Part shown: positions 23,194-31,504 of the stretch, in pieces
Layout: every line of letters begins with the position of its first letter
Numbering within the stretch: the first letter of the stretch is position 1
DNA from: a virus
Length of the DNA stretch: 32,981 bases
Reading direction: 5' to 3' (one strand)
Virus record (IMG/VR): IMGVR_UViG_3300042565_002211
Coordinates: 1-32,981 of that record
The notes under the pieces: model-generated
Told to the model about the DNA's origin: nothing
What the model saw: the letters and a program-made list of their open reading frames with translations, nothing else
Database searches by the model: none
Translations under genes and position numbers: made by a program

Positions 23194-23544
23194 TTACGGT
23201 ACTGGTCTAGTGACTTCGGGAGAAACCGTAAAGCTGCCTTGAACAAGCCTAATAACATCAGCACCAGTCTGAATTTCAAGGTCGTATTTATAAGCACCAG
23301 TTGGCAATGCTTCTGTATCATCTGCAATAATATCAAGCGTAATGGTGTTATTGAGAAGAGTTATTCTTCCGTTTTCCGTAGTTAATTCAATAATGATTAC
23401 TGGAGATAAAACTGTAGGTCGAACTTGCATTCTTGCAGTAGAAGAAGTGTAATCGGGTTCGGTGTTGTCAGCGTTTACAACGGATATATTACGCTGAAAA
23501 GTCGCACCCTGTTCGCAAATTATGTTGTAGGTTCCCGCTAGCAT
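23194..23544 (-). CDS. putative baseplate/Ig-like tail protein, BppU-like (116 aa)
   Basis: A 116-residue protein beginning [16 protein letters not shown], then T-A-R-M-Q-V-R-P, a central G-R-I-T-L / I-T-L-D-I strand pair, [13 protein letters not shown] and a final V-T-R-P. This is the plan of a widespread small phage tail protein with an Ig-like beta-sandwich, similar to the N-terminal domain of BppU-type baseplate proteins, located beside fibre genes. The ATG at 23544 is preferred (AAGAGGTG six bases before) to an in-frame start at 23574, which would overlap the upstream gene. It is probably a fibre or baseplate connector; the structural role is inferred from family resemblance. Confidence 0.6.
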   Translation of the reverse strand: MLAGTYNIICEQGATFQRNISVVNADNTEPDYTSSTARMQVRPTVLSPVIIIELTTENGRITLLNNTITLDIIADDTEALPTGAYKYDLEIQTGADVIRLVQGSFTVSPEVTRPVP

Positions 23545-23554
23545 ATAACACCTC

Positions 23555-24823
23555 TTATGGTACTGGAACATCATTCATTTTATACGGTAATGCGTTAAAC
23601 ATCAACTCAAAAGGATAACTTCCATAGATCGGTTTTTTCCTAAGATTTGGTTCTGGAAGCGGGGATGAATCTTCTGATATTACTGGATAATACCTTTTAT
23701 TTACATTGGTCATTGCTAAATTATGACCAGCATTAATATAACTCAAATTGTCTGGATTTATAATCCCTGCTGGTTCACTAGGATAAGGATCGCCATTAAC
23801 ATCTGTTGAAAAAATAGGTATATAAAGAAAATTAAAGGTTATATCGGTGTAAAGAAGAGACTCTAAGGTAGGAAGATCAGCCAAATCACTTAAATTATAC
23901 GATATAACATCAAACTGATTTCTTATTTTTTGAGTATTTGTAAAACCAGTAAAAAGCAATTCCCCTGGTTCAAAACCATAAAAATAATTTTGATTAACTC
24001 TTCCTAGTGCTTCATAAATGTTTGTTGAAGCATCATTAGTGGGATCAACAAATTCATAAGGAACTTGAAACCATGTTAATTTAAATACAACTTTGGGGAT
24101 TAATGTTTTACCATAAAAACCTACAATCGTTTGACCATTAACCTGTTCTACATCAGAATCAAATTTATATGCACCACCCTTCATTGTCAAATATTCGGCA
24201 GAAGACTCCGTTGTATATGTTGAAAATCTTCTATATTCTCTAATTGGATTTCCAACAGCAACACCTTGACTGCCATCATCCATGTAATATGTTCCATCAC
24301 CTCCGTCTATTCTGTATACACCCTCATATTCTTCATTAAGCTTATCTATTGCAGCATCACTAACAACTAAGTATGGTTTTGTTGCAAATTCAACAACTAC
24401 TTCGTATTTGTCATATACCACATAATAAGGTGGAATATATTGCCAAGAGGCAGATGCGTTTGTATCCCAAGAAAGCAAATCAGAATCTGGTTCAGTATTT
24501 TTTCTTTCTAATCCAATACCTTTTATGCTTGATATTCTATCTGCATAAAGCCAACGAAATTGAGGATGAGTCATAGGTGGAGTTCTTATTAAAGAACCAT
24601 CAGTTGTATTTATTTTCGTATCGCCTAAAGCCTGTTGACAAAACAACGCTAATGGGTTTTCTGGATTTAAATCCATCCCAGGCCCATTTATGATGTATGT
24701 TAATGTTGCTCTACTATCACCTTCTATAGATAAAGAAGAAACCCCTGGAGATATGCTAGCTATTTTTTCTGATATATCACCTTCTGTCCAAAGATCCGGC
24801 TGGTTAAAAGGTACTGATGGCAT
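23555..24823 (-). CDS. putative distal tail/minor tail structural protein (422 aa)
   Basis: A 422-residue soluble, beta-rich protein of no family I recognise. It starts at ATG 24823 with AAGGAGAT upstream and has no signal peptide or membrane segment. Aromatic and acidic residues are evenly spread, and a few segments (GLERKNTEPDSDLLSW, YIPPYYVVYDKYEVVVEFA, FDVISYNLSDLADL) look like ordered beta domains. It comes directly after the tape-measure gene in transcription order, where siphoviruses put the distal tail or baseplate hub protein, and 10 bases before the Ig-like gene. Role inferred from position only. Confidence 0.65.
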   Translation of the reverse strand: MPSVPFNQPDLWTEGDISEKIASISPGVSSLSIEGDSRATLTYIINGPGMDLNPENPLALFCQQALGDTKINTTDGSLIRTPPMTHPQFRWLYADRISSIKGIGLERKNTEPDSDLLSWDTNASASWQYIPPYYVVYDKYEVVVEFATKPYLVVSDAAIDKLNEEYEGVYRIDGGDGTYYMDDGSQGVAVGNPIREYRRFSTYTTESSAEYLTMKGGAYKFDSDVEQVNGQTIVGFYGKTLIPKVVFKLTWFQVPYEFVDPTNDASTNIYEALGRVNQNYFYGFEPGELLFTGFTNTQKIRNQFDVISYNLSDLADLPTLESLLYTDITFNFLYIPIFSTDVNGDPYPSEPAGIINPDNLSYINAGHNLAMTNVNKRYYPVISEDSSPLPEPNLRKKPIYGSYPFELMFNALPYKMNDVPVP

Positions 24824-24840
24824 TTATATCTCCTTGGTTT

Positions 24841-27453
24841 TTAAACCGTTCCTAATTGAACTTGTTCTTGTTTGCTTAAAGCACCAGGTATTTTACCTTG
24901 TATCTGAACAGGTGGTGTAGTTTGTGGTTTATTATCTTTAGCTTTTTTCATTCCTTCTGCAAAAGCATCTGCCAATGCATTCTTGTCTAATTTATTAGAA
25001 ATATCGCCAAGCATATCTTCTTGAGTCTTTTGGCCAGATGCTGCCATCATTGCATTTTTTCTCACTTCGTCACCAACTCCAGCGATTGATGTTGATGAAA
25101 CTTCTCTTACTGCTGCACCAACAGAAGATCCTTTTTTTATCCTATCTTGTTCTGCTGGTTTACCTTGCTTAAGACTTTCACCTGACTTTGATATTGCTTC
25201 TCCACCTTTAGCAATACTTTTCCCAACATCTCCCATAAGAGGTATGTACGATATTACTTTCCCAAGACCTTGGATAATTAAACCAACAATGTTTACAAAT
25301 GCACCAAGTAATGTTTGAATTATTCCAAGAGTTGTTTTTATAACAAGTGTTAATGCATCAAATGCAAAACCAAGTGTTGCCATAGCTACAGATACAATTG
25401 GTGATGCAAGCACCCCAATTGTTTGAACCAATGCGGATGAAAAAGCAGTTATAAATTCTATTATTGGTTTTAATACATTTGAAACACCAACAACTACAAC
25501 AGCAAGACCATCAAATACTGGGCCAATTACACTATATATAACTGCACCTAGATCCATTAATGGGGAAACAACATTGTCAAACGCAACAGCAGATTTATTT
25601 ATTGAAGGAGTTAGCTTCTTCATCGAATAATCTACATAGTCAGCATACTTTCTAAGTAATGGAGAAAGATATTCTACCGCTGGTATCAATGCCCTTCCTA
25701 TTACACCACTAAGATCATTCATCACTATTTCAAGCTTTTGCATTAACGCTGGATTTGCTTTTGCAACCAATGGGCCAAAAACAGCAAGTGCTTGATTAGC
25801 TATTTTAACTGATTGAGTAATGCTATTAAAGGCAACACCTAATGCTGTAGATGCTGCACCAACAACAGTAATTGATTTAGCTGCATTTACTATCGTAGAA
25901 ACTGTAGAACCTATATTTACAACTGCTGATGCAATTATTGAACCAACTGATCCTCCAGCAGCATAATATCCAACACCACCAACAGAACCACCAGATGCAC
26001 GATATTCAGTTTTCTTCTTATTTCTACCGCTATTTATTGATTCAAGTTGTTTCCTATTTTCTGGATCTTTGGCAGCATCTTTCTTTACAACAAACTCACC
26101 TGGAGTAAGCATTGCTGGCTGAGTATCAGTACCCTTTGGCTTCATAGGCCCAGAAGCATCACCACCATCAGCAAGATACGAAACATCCCCGCCCTTAGAC
26201 ATTTGCTTTGGTTGCTTGTAACCAATACCTTTAGCAATCATCTTTAAGCCATAGTTAACTAATGGGCCTCTAAATAATGCCGATAGTCCTTGAAACCCAG
26301 CAATCATAGAATCCAATTCTTTTTGGGTTCTTTGATTTGCTTGCTCAAGTTGCCTAGCAGCTTGTTGTTGCTGTTTGATAAAATCTTCTGCTGCCTTTGA
26401 AGATTCTTGTGCTTCTTTTACAGCAGCTTTTGCAGACTCCTGTGCTTCTTTTTTTGACTTATTCCTAAAGTAAGTTCTTAATGTTTTTAGTGCCTTATCT
26501 TCTTCTTGCTCCGCTTTTTCTTTTCTTTTTGCTGCATCTTCAATAGCTTGGGCAGCAGCATCTGCTGCATCAGACAATGCTTTTGCAGCAGAATTTGCAG
26601 AAGCAATGTCCGCTTGTTCTTTGTCTTTTTTAGCCTTTTGATTTGCTAAATCTTCTTCTTCTAGACGAGGCCCAACAAACTTTTTTGTTCCTGGTATACC
26701 AAGCGATCTTACTTGTTTTTCTTCTTTTGTTTCTTTAGGTTCTTTTGCAGGCTTTTCTTCTTTAGCTGGTTTAGGAATTAATGCGTTTTTTAAACGCAAA
26801 GCAGATATCTGTGCATTGTTTTTTTGAGTCTGCAATCTTAGCTCGGCCGATTCATCTGCTCTTTTTCTTTTTCTTTGCTTTTCTGCTTCTACTATAGGGT
26901 CTATTACTTTTGGCGGCTTTGGTTCCTTTGGTGGCTTTGGTTCTTTAATTGGCTTCGGTTTTAATGCCTCTTCTAAACGCAAGGCAATTATCTTTGCTTG
27001 ATCTCTTAGCTTTTGACTTCTAACATCAGCATCATCTTGCTTTTGTTTTTTTACCTTTTCTTTTTCTGCTGCTTGTATTGGATCTACAACCTTTGGCAAT
27101 TTAGGTTGTTTTGCAACATCTATTTTTTCTGCTTCTATCTTAGGAGTTTTAGCCTTTTTTTCAGATGCTACTTCAGTCTTTGTTTCTTTTTCTTTTACAA
27201 CTTCTTTTGTAGATGTAGCTTTATCCTTAATTGCTGGCTTTTGAACCTTCTCAGGCTTTGCTACTACTTGGATTTTTATCGCTTTGATTGCGTTTACAAG
27301 TGTTGTTTGCAACCTTTTGATTGCCGTAGTCAAGCCAGTAAAGCTTTTGGTGAAATCCCTCGATCCCGCCTTAACGCTTTGGGCGATATTTTCTACTGCA
27401 CCAACCAGATCATTTGTCATCTCATCATCTGATTTTAATGGAATATCTGCCAT
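24841..27453 (-). CDS. tape measure protein (870 aa)
   Basis: The largest tail gene apart from the fibres. Residues 1 to about 400 are highly charged, helical and Lys/Pro/Glu-rich, containing two related 61-codon units (starting near P-K-V-V-D-P and P-K-V-I-D-P, about residues 119 and 180). A conserved tape-measure motif G-T-D-T-Q-P-A-M-L-T-P-G-E-F-V-V lies near 440-455, followed by Gly-rich turns (Y-A-A-G-G-S-V) and a long stretch of hydrophobic helices at about 490-760. The tail chaperones precede it, as in all long-tailed phages. At about 1.5 angstroms per residue, 870 residues would set a tail of roughly 130 nm, an estimate from family knowledge. The ATG overlaps the stop of the frameshift product by one base (TAATG), so its translation is probably coupled. 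Confidence 0.88.
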   Translation of the reverse strand: MADIPLKSDDEMTNDLVGAVENIAQSVKAGSRDFTKSFTGLTTAIKRLQTTLVNAIKAIKIQVVAKPEKVQKPAIKDKATSTKEVVKEKETKTEVASEKKAKTPKIEAEKIDVAKQPKLPKVVDPIQAAEKEKVKKQKQDDADVRSQKLRDQAKIIALRLEEALKPKPIKEPKPPKEPKPPKVIDPIVEAEKQRKRKRADESAELRLQTQKNNAQISALRLKNALIPKPAKEEKPAKEPKETKEEKQVRSLGIPGTKKFVGPRLEEEDLANQKAKKDKEQADIASANSAAKALSDAADAAAQAIEDAAKRKEKAEQEEDKALKTLRTYFRNKSKKEAQESAKAAVKEAQESSKAAEDFIKQQQQAARQLEQANQRTQKELDSMIAGFQGLSALFRGPLVNYGLKMIAKGIGYKQPKQMSKGGDVSYLADGGDASGPMKPKGTDTQPAMLTPGEFVVKKDAAKDPENRKQLESINSGRNKKKTEYRASGGSVGGVGYYAAGGSVGSIIASAVVNIGSTVSTIVNAAKSITVVGAASTALGVAFNSITQSVKIANQALAVFGPLVAKANPALMQKLEIVMNDLSGVIGRALIPAVEYLSPLLRKYADYVDYSMKKLTPSINKSAVAFDNVVSPLMDLGAVIYSVIGPVFDGLAVVVVGVSNVLKPIIEFITAFSSALVQTIGVLASPIVSVAMATLGFAFDALTLVIKTTLGIIQTLLGAFVNIVGLIIQGLGKVISYIPLMGDVGKSIAKGGEAISKSGESLKQGKPAEQDRIKKGSSVGAAVREVSSTSIAGVGDEVRKNAMMAASGQKTQEDMLGDISNKLDKNALADAFAEGMKKAKDNKPQTTPPVQIQGKIPGALSKQEQVQLGTV

Positions 27454-28228
27454 TATTTTATCCCTGGTGGTATGCTTCCAAATTGCTTAATCCAAGAACT
27501 TTTCATCTTGGCCTCACCCATTCCTAATGATGCTCCCATTTTCATAAAATTAAGGTATTTTTGCAACATCATATCTTCAATAGAAACCATTTTCTTCCTA
27601 GTATTCCACTCATGCTTTTCGTCAGGAATATTAACAGGAATACCCTTATCATCTCTTCTTCGATAATAAAGTTCTACTATCTGCCTATCGGTCAACTTCT
27701 CAATCTCCCAAGGCCGAAGGAGATAAGGCTTATCCATCAAATTTACATAATATGTTTTTAAATTAGGTGGAGGTATTGGTTCTTTTGGATTAAAAGAACC
27801 ATCGCCTACACCTTCTTGCCGTTTGGGAACGATTTATCCCGAACTATCTCCATTACGGCTTCAAACCTGTCATTTTCAGCAAGCATGATATCTTGAACTT
27901 CATTCTCAGGTGCTGAAAACAATATAGATGCGAATGCCAATGCTCCTGATGGAGTAGACAACGATGATATAGAGTTCTCGCTACCAAATGAATAAATTCC
28001 GCTCGCAATATCTCTTGTTACAGAAGAAATTGCTTCACGGAATTCAACAGGTTCTAACCTGTCTTTCATTGAGAAGATAGAATCGAGAGCTTTCTTCTCC
28101 ATTCTCTTTTCAAATTCAGCTTTAACTTTTTGTGTAATGAGTCCAGCGGTGTATTTTTTCCCATTGTATTCAATGGTCAAAGACCCTTCACCGCTGGAAT
28201 TTAACAAATTACCAACTGTATCTGACAT
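27453..28228 (-). CDS. tail assembly chaperone GT-like fusion by -1 frameshift (258 aa)
   Basis: This entry is the predicted fusion product, not a contiguous frame. Translation starts at 28228, passes 136 codons, slips back one base on C CCA AAC (27827-27821), then continues from CGG in the -1 frame for 122 codons to the stop at 27453. The -1 frame is open from 27833 to 27453, while the downstream part alone would have to start at an ATG (27737) or TTG (27740) with no ribosome binding site, which argues against an independent gene. The downstream part includes PYLLRPWEIEKLTDRQ and a basic, helical region. By analogy with lambda gpGT, this minor product would help load the tail tube protein onto the tape measure. 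The call rests on the heptamer, the open frame and position next to the tape measure. Confidence 0.78.
27806..28228 (-). CDS. tail assembly chaperone, G-like (140 aa)
   Basis: The unshifted product: 140 residues from ATG 28228 (AAGGAAG upstream) to the TAG at 27808-27806. It has an N-terminal beta hairpin (SLTIEYNGKKYTAGLI), a long helical middle (KVKAEFEKRMEKKALDSIF) and an Ala/Ser-rich helix ending in VMEIVRDKSFPNGKKV. Its length equals that of lambda gpG (140). It is placed between the tail-tube genes and the tape measure as the chaperone should be. The last six codons hold the slippery heptamer and a nearby stop. Confidence 0.75.
   Translation of the reverse strand: MSDTVGNLLNSSGEGSLTIEYNGKKYTAGLITQKVKAEFEKRMEKKALDSIFSMKDRLEPVEFREAISSVTRDIASGIYSFGSENSISSLSTPSGALAFASILFSAPENEVQDIMLAENDRFEAVMEIVRDKSFPNGKKV
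27821..27827 (-). promoter_or_regulatory. -1 ribosomal frameshift site C CCA AAC
   Basis: On the minus strand the heptamer is in the exact phase X-XXY-YYZ relative to the zero frame (TTC CCA AAC GGC), with the zero-frame stop four codons further on. Slippage re-reads CCC AAA and continues in an open frame that leads to the gene just before the tape measure. A stimulatory downstream structure is not obvious by eye. Confidence 0.78.
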
Positions 28229-28247
28229 GAATGCTTCCTTTCAAAAA

Positions 28248-28640
28248 TTAAGGGGCAACAGGCCCAACTCTAAAATCAAACTCGCCATATGTAGCAAATG
28301 TCACAGATATTTTTTGGACATCTTTTGCATCTGCTGTATAGGTTAATGATGTTATAACGCAATTAGTTATAACTACTGTTTGCTCTGGATCATCACCATC
28401 ACCAATAGATATTGATCCAACAGATCCTTGTTTCAATCCGTATCCACCAACAACTTCAAGTATATCAAGGGTTATTTCTGCTGAATACATACCGATAGCA
28501 TGAGAATCAAATCCTTGATTTATAAAAGTTGTTGTGTCAAGTAATTCTGCTTTTGAATTAACAGAAATATTTGTTGCTGGAAGAGGATCTGTAATACCAG
28601 TAAGAAGAACACTTCCGTTTCTGCCTGAAAGAATAGCCAT
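28248..28640 (-). CDS. putative tail tube protein, paralogue 1 (130 aa)
   Basis: A 130-residue beta-rich protein starting at ATG 28640 with AAGGAG upstream. It opens with GRNGSVLLTG, has a middle strand pair (S-A-E-I-T-L-D-I) and ends with C-V-I-T-S-L-T-Y-T-A-D-A-K-D-V-Q-K-I-S-V-T-F, the final strands typical of small phage tail-tube proteins. The neighbouring gene upstream (28658-29158) shares this C-terminal pattern and the S-A-E-I-T strand, so the two are paralogues. It sits directly before the tail chaperones, the normal place of the major tail tube protein. The tail-tube call is by fold resemblance and position. Confidence 0.68.
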   Translation of the reverse strand: MAILSGRNGSVLLTGITDPLPATNISVNSKAELLDTTTFINQGFDSHAIGMYSAEITLDILEVVGGYGLKQGSVGSISIGDGDDPEQTVVITNCVITSLTYTADAKDVQKISVTFATYGEFDFRVGPVAP

Positions 28641-28657
28641 TTTAAAATCTCCTTAAA

Positions 28658-29158
28658 TTATACTGAGAAATCAGCAAAGTTAACATCTGGTGTTGATGAA
28701 GGTATTAGAGTCAATTTAATCTTTTGAATGTCTTTTACAGCTACATCGTAAGTAACCTGACTTACGGTACAATTTTGAAACAAAAATTCTGCACCAGCAT
28801 TATTAGCAGCACGATATTCGTTTGTTCCTAATGTAGTTTGACTAAGTGTTGGATTTTCTGCTAAAAATGCTGCTCTATTGCCATCTTGTGAAAGCTTTAA
28901 ATCCGCTTTCATACCAGCAAAAATGACAGGCATTTGTGTTTTGTCATAAACGGCTTCTACAGTTATTTCTGCACTTTGAATTCCATCAGAAAGAATTGTA
29001 TATCCTAATCCATTATAATTGCTTGCATCTGGAGTATCCATTTTTGTAGCGATAGAAACAGATGTACAAGGGAGAAATACTGGGGTTAAAGTGTCAGTTC
29101 TTTCTATAAAAAGACTAGCTACTTTACCAGTAAGAAAAATATTATCTACTGCTGCCAT
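28658..29158 (-). CDS. putative tail tube protein, paralogue 2 (166 aa)
   Basis: A 166-residue beta-rich protein from ATG 29158 (AAGGAG upstream). It shares with the next gene the opening 'x-G-K-V-A-S-L-F-I', the S-A-E-I-T-V-E-A-V strand and the closing C-T-V-S-Q-V-T-Y-D-V-A-V-K-D-I-Q-K-I-K-L-T-L. A 36-residue insertion mid-protein makes it longer. One of the pair would be the main tube protein and the other a minor or tail-end variant, or the tube could be built from both. Which one is abundant cannot be told from sequence. Confidence 0.65.
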   Translation of the reverse strand: MAAVDNIFLTGKVASLFIERTDTLTPVFLPCTSVSIATKMDTPDASNYNGLGYTILSDGIQSAEITVEAVYDKTQMPVIFAGMKADLKLSQDGNRAAFLAENPTLSQTTLGTNEYRAANNAGAEFLFQNCTVSQVTYDVAVKDIQKIKLTLIPSSTPDVNFADFSV

Positions 29159-29173
29159 GTTTGACTCCTTAAA

Positions 29174-29653
29174 TTAAACTAAACCTTGTTCCATGAAACC
29201 ATATGATACCTTAAAACCAGTAACATTGTAAACTGTATTCGGGTTGCTGTTGACGGAAAACGGCTGAATACCTTTGATACTTATTCGTGATGGACTAAGT
29301 GAAGCCGTGAACTGGCTTATCTGATATATTTCTTTTCTTATCTTGTACCTATCATCAAGATCAGTATACACTAGATCCCTAGCATATTCTTGAATGTAAT
29401 AAACCCTGATTGAATATATGTACTCAGATATTCCACCAAAGGCTTCTATTCCTAATTCTTCGCCTTCTTCTGATGGTGCTATTACTACACATGGGAATGA
29501 ATCAGATTCCCTTATGACCGCACCCTTACGCTTGTATACGGTGTAAGTTAAATCCACTAGCTTTTCTGCAACAGTATCCATGATCGTAGTGTAACGATCT
29601 GCTGCATTAGCTGCCATTATCGGTCTTGGCTTGCGATATATTTTGTTATTCAT
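29174..29653 (-). CDS. putative tail terminator/completion protein (159 aa)
   Basis: A 159-residue protein. The ATG at 29653 is chosen; an in-frame TTG at 29674 would overlap the upstream gene and has no ribosome binding site, and the site before 29653 is only weak (AGAG). The middle contains C-V-V-I-A-P-S-E-E-G-E-E-L-G-I-E and Y-I-Y-S-I-R-V-Y-Y-I-Q-E-Y, a strand-turn-strand pattern like that of tail terminator proteins (gpU-like), which cap the tail tube. Between the small head-completion genes and the tail-tube genes is the standard position for it. The call is by position and general fold only. Confidence 0.55.
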   Translation of the reverse strand: MNNKIYRKPRPIMAANAADRYTTIMDTVAEKLVDLTYTVYKRKGAVIRESDSFPCVVIAPSEEGEELGIEAFGGISEYIYSIRVYYIQEYARDLVYTDLDDRYKIRKEIYQISQFTASLSPSRISIKGIQPFSVNSNPNTVYNVTGFKVSYGFMEQGLV

Positions 29654-29655
29654 AT

Positions 29656-29976
29656 TTAACTCTGTTGGGTGCAATCCAATCCGTAGTATTCTCTGTTTCC
29701 AGAGTTATCAACGCTATTGACATAATACTTAACCGAGTTAGTATCAGTTATCTCGCAATCAACCATTGGTTTAAACCCGCTAAGATTAGCTTTCCACACC
29801 AAAAACCTTGTGATGTTCTCAATCTTAGCTACACCACTTTGATCGGTGTAAGCTAATGTCATTGCTCTTCTAAATCCGTAATTTGTAGTGACGGTAGCAT
29901 TGTCTACATTTTTTAAATTAAGTACCTCTGGATTATCAAACACATGATATTCCTGAGATAAATTTAGCGTAGGCAT
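29656..29976 (-). CDS. putative head-tail connector or completion protein (106 aa)
   Basis: A 106-residue beta-rich protein with ATG 29976 behind AGGAG. The sequence is rich in Asn, Val and Tyr (NATVTTNYGFRRAM, KPMVDCEITDT), with no membrane segment. The location after the capsid gene and before the tail-terminator-like gene is that of head closure or neck proteins, which join head and tail. I do not recognise the family; the role is from order only. Confidence 0.55.
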   Translation of the reverse strand: MPTLNLSQEYHVFDNPEVLNLKNVDNATVTTNYGFRRAMTLAYTDQSGVAKIENITRFLVWKANLSGFKPMVDCEITDTNSVKYYVNSVDNSGNREYYGLDCTQQS

Positions 29977-29985
29977 ATATTACTC

Positions 29986-30198
29986 CTACATGAATTGTGT
30001 TTTAAATGTCTGCGGATTGACATAAGTCAAAAGCTTGTTTACTTGCGTAATATGTTGCAAGGTCTGCTGCCTCCACTCTGTTCTAGAAACAGCAACACCT
30101 TCCCATGAATAAGAAGGTTGTGGACTGGCAGAATCGGTCACCAATGCGTTTATATAGTTGTCTCTTATAGTCAGGAGGTTTTCGGCTGGAGTTGGCAT
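29986..30198 (-). CDS. small head-completion-region protein (70 aa)
   Basis: A 70-residue protein with ATG at 30198 and AAGAGGTG six bases upstream (an in-frame GTG at 30204 is less well placed). It is helical: P-A-E-N-L-L-T-I-R-D-N-Y-I-N-A-L and R-T-E-W-R-Q-Q-T-L-Q-H-I-T-Q-V-N-K-L-L, a pattern seen in short phage proteins between capsid and neck genes. I do not recognise a named family. It lies after the hairpin that follows the capsid gene. Confidence 0.6.
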   Translation of the reverse strand: MPTPAENLLTIRDNYINALVTDSASPQPSYSWEGVAVSRTEWRQQTLQHITQVNKLLTYVNPQTFKTQFM

Positions 30199-30222
30199 AA
30201 TCACCTCTTAAAAAGAAAGTCA

Positions 30223-30241
30223 GGGGTCAAGAACTGACCCC
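30223..30241 (-). terminator. stem-loop after the capsid gene (attenuating terminator candidate)
   Basis: GGGGTCA (30223-30229) and TGACCCC (30235-30241) form a perfect 7-base-pair stem with a 5-base loop, in the 63-base gap between the capsid gene and the next gene. On the minus strand the stem is followed after 4 bases by a T-rich stretch (TTTCTTTTT). The T run is not directly abutting, so partial termination or mRNA 3'-end protection is more likely than full stop. Confidence 0.6.
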
Positions 30242-30261
30242 CAACTTTAGGGTAGGTAGGA

Positions 30262-31479
30262 CTAGGCGGGAAGACCTTGAACCACATAACGAGGATCAGT
30301 AACACCAGCAGAACCCCACCAAGAAGCCTTGATGGCAACCGCAATGTCCTGATTAAACTCAGCCCAGTTGTTAGCGGGAGCTTGAACAACTTCCATAGGC
30401 TTGGCTTCTCTCCAAACAAACGCTTTCTTGAAGTTACCCAAGTAAACATATTTGTCTGCGGTAGAAGCTGCAATACCGCTAGTTACCAACAGGTTTCTCG
30501 CATGAGCGGATGTGAGAAGACCATAGTTAGTATCCAATGGGTTAGGACTTTCCAACTGTTCAACATCACCAGATGTTGCGAATGGCCCATTCTTAGTAAC
30601 TGTTTGAGGATTGAGAATCCTAGAAGCAGTATACTTTTGGAAAGGCATTACCAACATCTGCATACCAGGGCCAAAGATGTCGATTGGCTTGCCAGTATTA
30701 GGATCTTTCATCTGGTAGAACAACTGTTCTAGCGTATTAATGCTAGCAAAATTGCTCAACGCATAAGAAGCAACCTTATTGATGAAACCAAAAGTCATAC
30801 CCGCTTGTGCGGTAGTTGAATAGGTATTCAAGGTTGATTCCGAACCAGTAGCAGTACCGTATACATAGCTACCTGTTAGGCCGAGTACCGTGTTAAGAAT
30901 TCTTTCTTCACGCACTAGACCGCAATAAGTACCTACAGATTCAGCAGATGCTAAAGCCTGTGAAGTCTTATCCGAGTAAATCATTTCTGCGGTAATTGCA
31001 CAAATTCTACCCACCTTTTCGATGGCTGGAAGTCGTACATAGTTACCAGAGAACTGGGTTTGTGGATAAGGCATACCAGGTTGAACCACTTCTGGCGAAG
31101 GACTGATATCAGACAACCAAGGAATGATCTCAGTAGAAAGGTTCTGACCAGCAGGGATGGTCGATACAAGTTGATCACCAATGAATGATGCCAACTTATA
31201 CTTTTCTTGAACCGTAGTGATGAGGATCTGACCTGTGATGGCAGCAAAGTTAGAAGCATCTACTGCTTCGGTTGCTTCCATAAAGGTTCGATCTGGGCCG
31301 TTGAAGCGATTAAGCTGTTCAGCCCAATCATCGCCCATGATGCCTTCTGCAAGGCCACGAAGCGAAATTCGGCTTACCGAAATATCGCCTTTGCTGATAG
31401 ATTCCGAAAAGAACGCTTTGGTTTTTGCCAACCCATTTTGTTGGCCGAATTCCTTCAGCTTTTTACCTAGACTCTTCAT
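30262..31479 (-). CDS. major capsid protein (HK97 fold)
   Basis: A 405-residue protein with the layout of HK97-type coat proteins: a charged, helical N-terminal arm (to about residue 60) that may be a cleaved delta-domain, then A-S-N-F-A-A-I-T-G-Q-I, an E-I-I-P-W strand, a G-x-P-Y-P-x-x-x-F region, an E-K-V-G-R-I-C-A-I-T-A-E-M-I-Y-S-D segment typical of the spine helix and P-domain, and a C-terminal A-I-K-A-S-W-W-G-S-A strand. The ATG at 31479 has AAGGAG upstream. The neighbours (protease-scaffold and cement genes upstream, head completion downstream) fit. Family call rests on order and fold signature rather than an exact motif. Confidence 0.82.
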   Translation of the reverse strand: MKSLGKKLKEFGQQNGLAKTKAFFSESISKGDISVSRISLRGLAEGIMGDDWAEQLNRFNGPDRTFMEATEAVDASNFAAITGQILITTVQEKYKLASFIGDQLVSTIPAGQNLSTEIIPWLSDISPSPEVVQPGMPYPQTQFSGNYVRLPAIEKVGRICAITAEMIYSDKTSQALASAESVGTYCGLVREERILNTVLGLTGSYVYGTATGSESTLNTYSTTAQAGMTFGFINKVASYALSNFASINTLEQLFYQMKDPNTGKPIDIFGPGMQMLVMPFQKYTASRILNPQTVTKNGPFATSGDVEQLESPNPLDTNYGLLTSAHARNLLVTSGIAASTADKYVYLGNFKKAFVWREAKPMEVVQAPANNWAEFNQDIAVAIKASWWGSAGVTDPRYVVQGLPA

Positions 31480-31504
31480 ACTAATCTCCTTAAAAAGTTG
31501 TGGA

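Noticed and set aside
27453-27740. Independent gene for the downstream chaperone frame
   Set aside because: No ribosome binding site before 27737 or 27740, and the frame is open upstream through the slippery heptamer, so it is better explained as the frameshifted half of a fusion.
30277-30732. Plus-strand reading frame inside the capsid gene
   Set aside because: It is opposite a convincing, long capsid gene and lacks motifs and a ribosome binding site.
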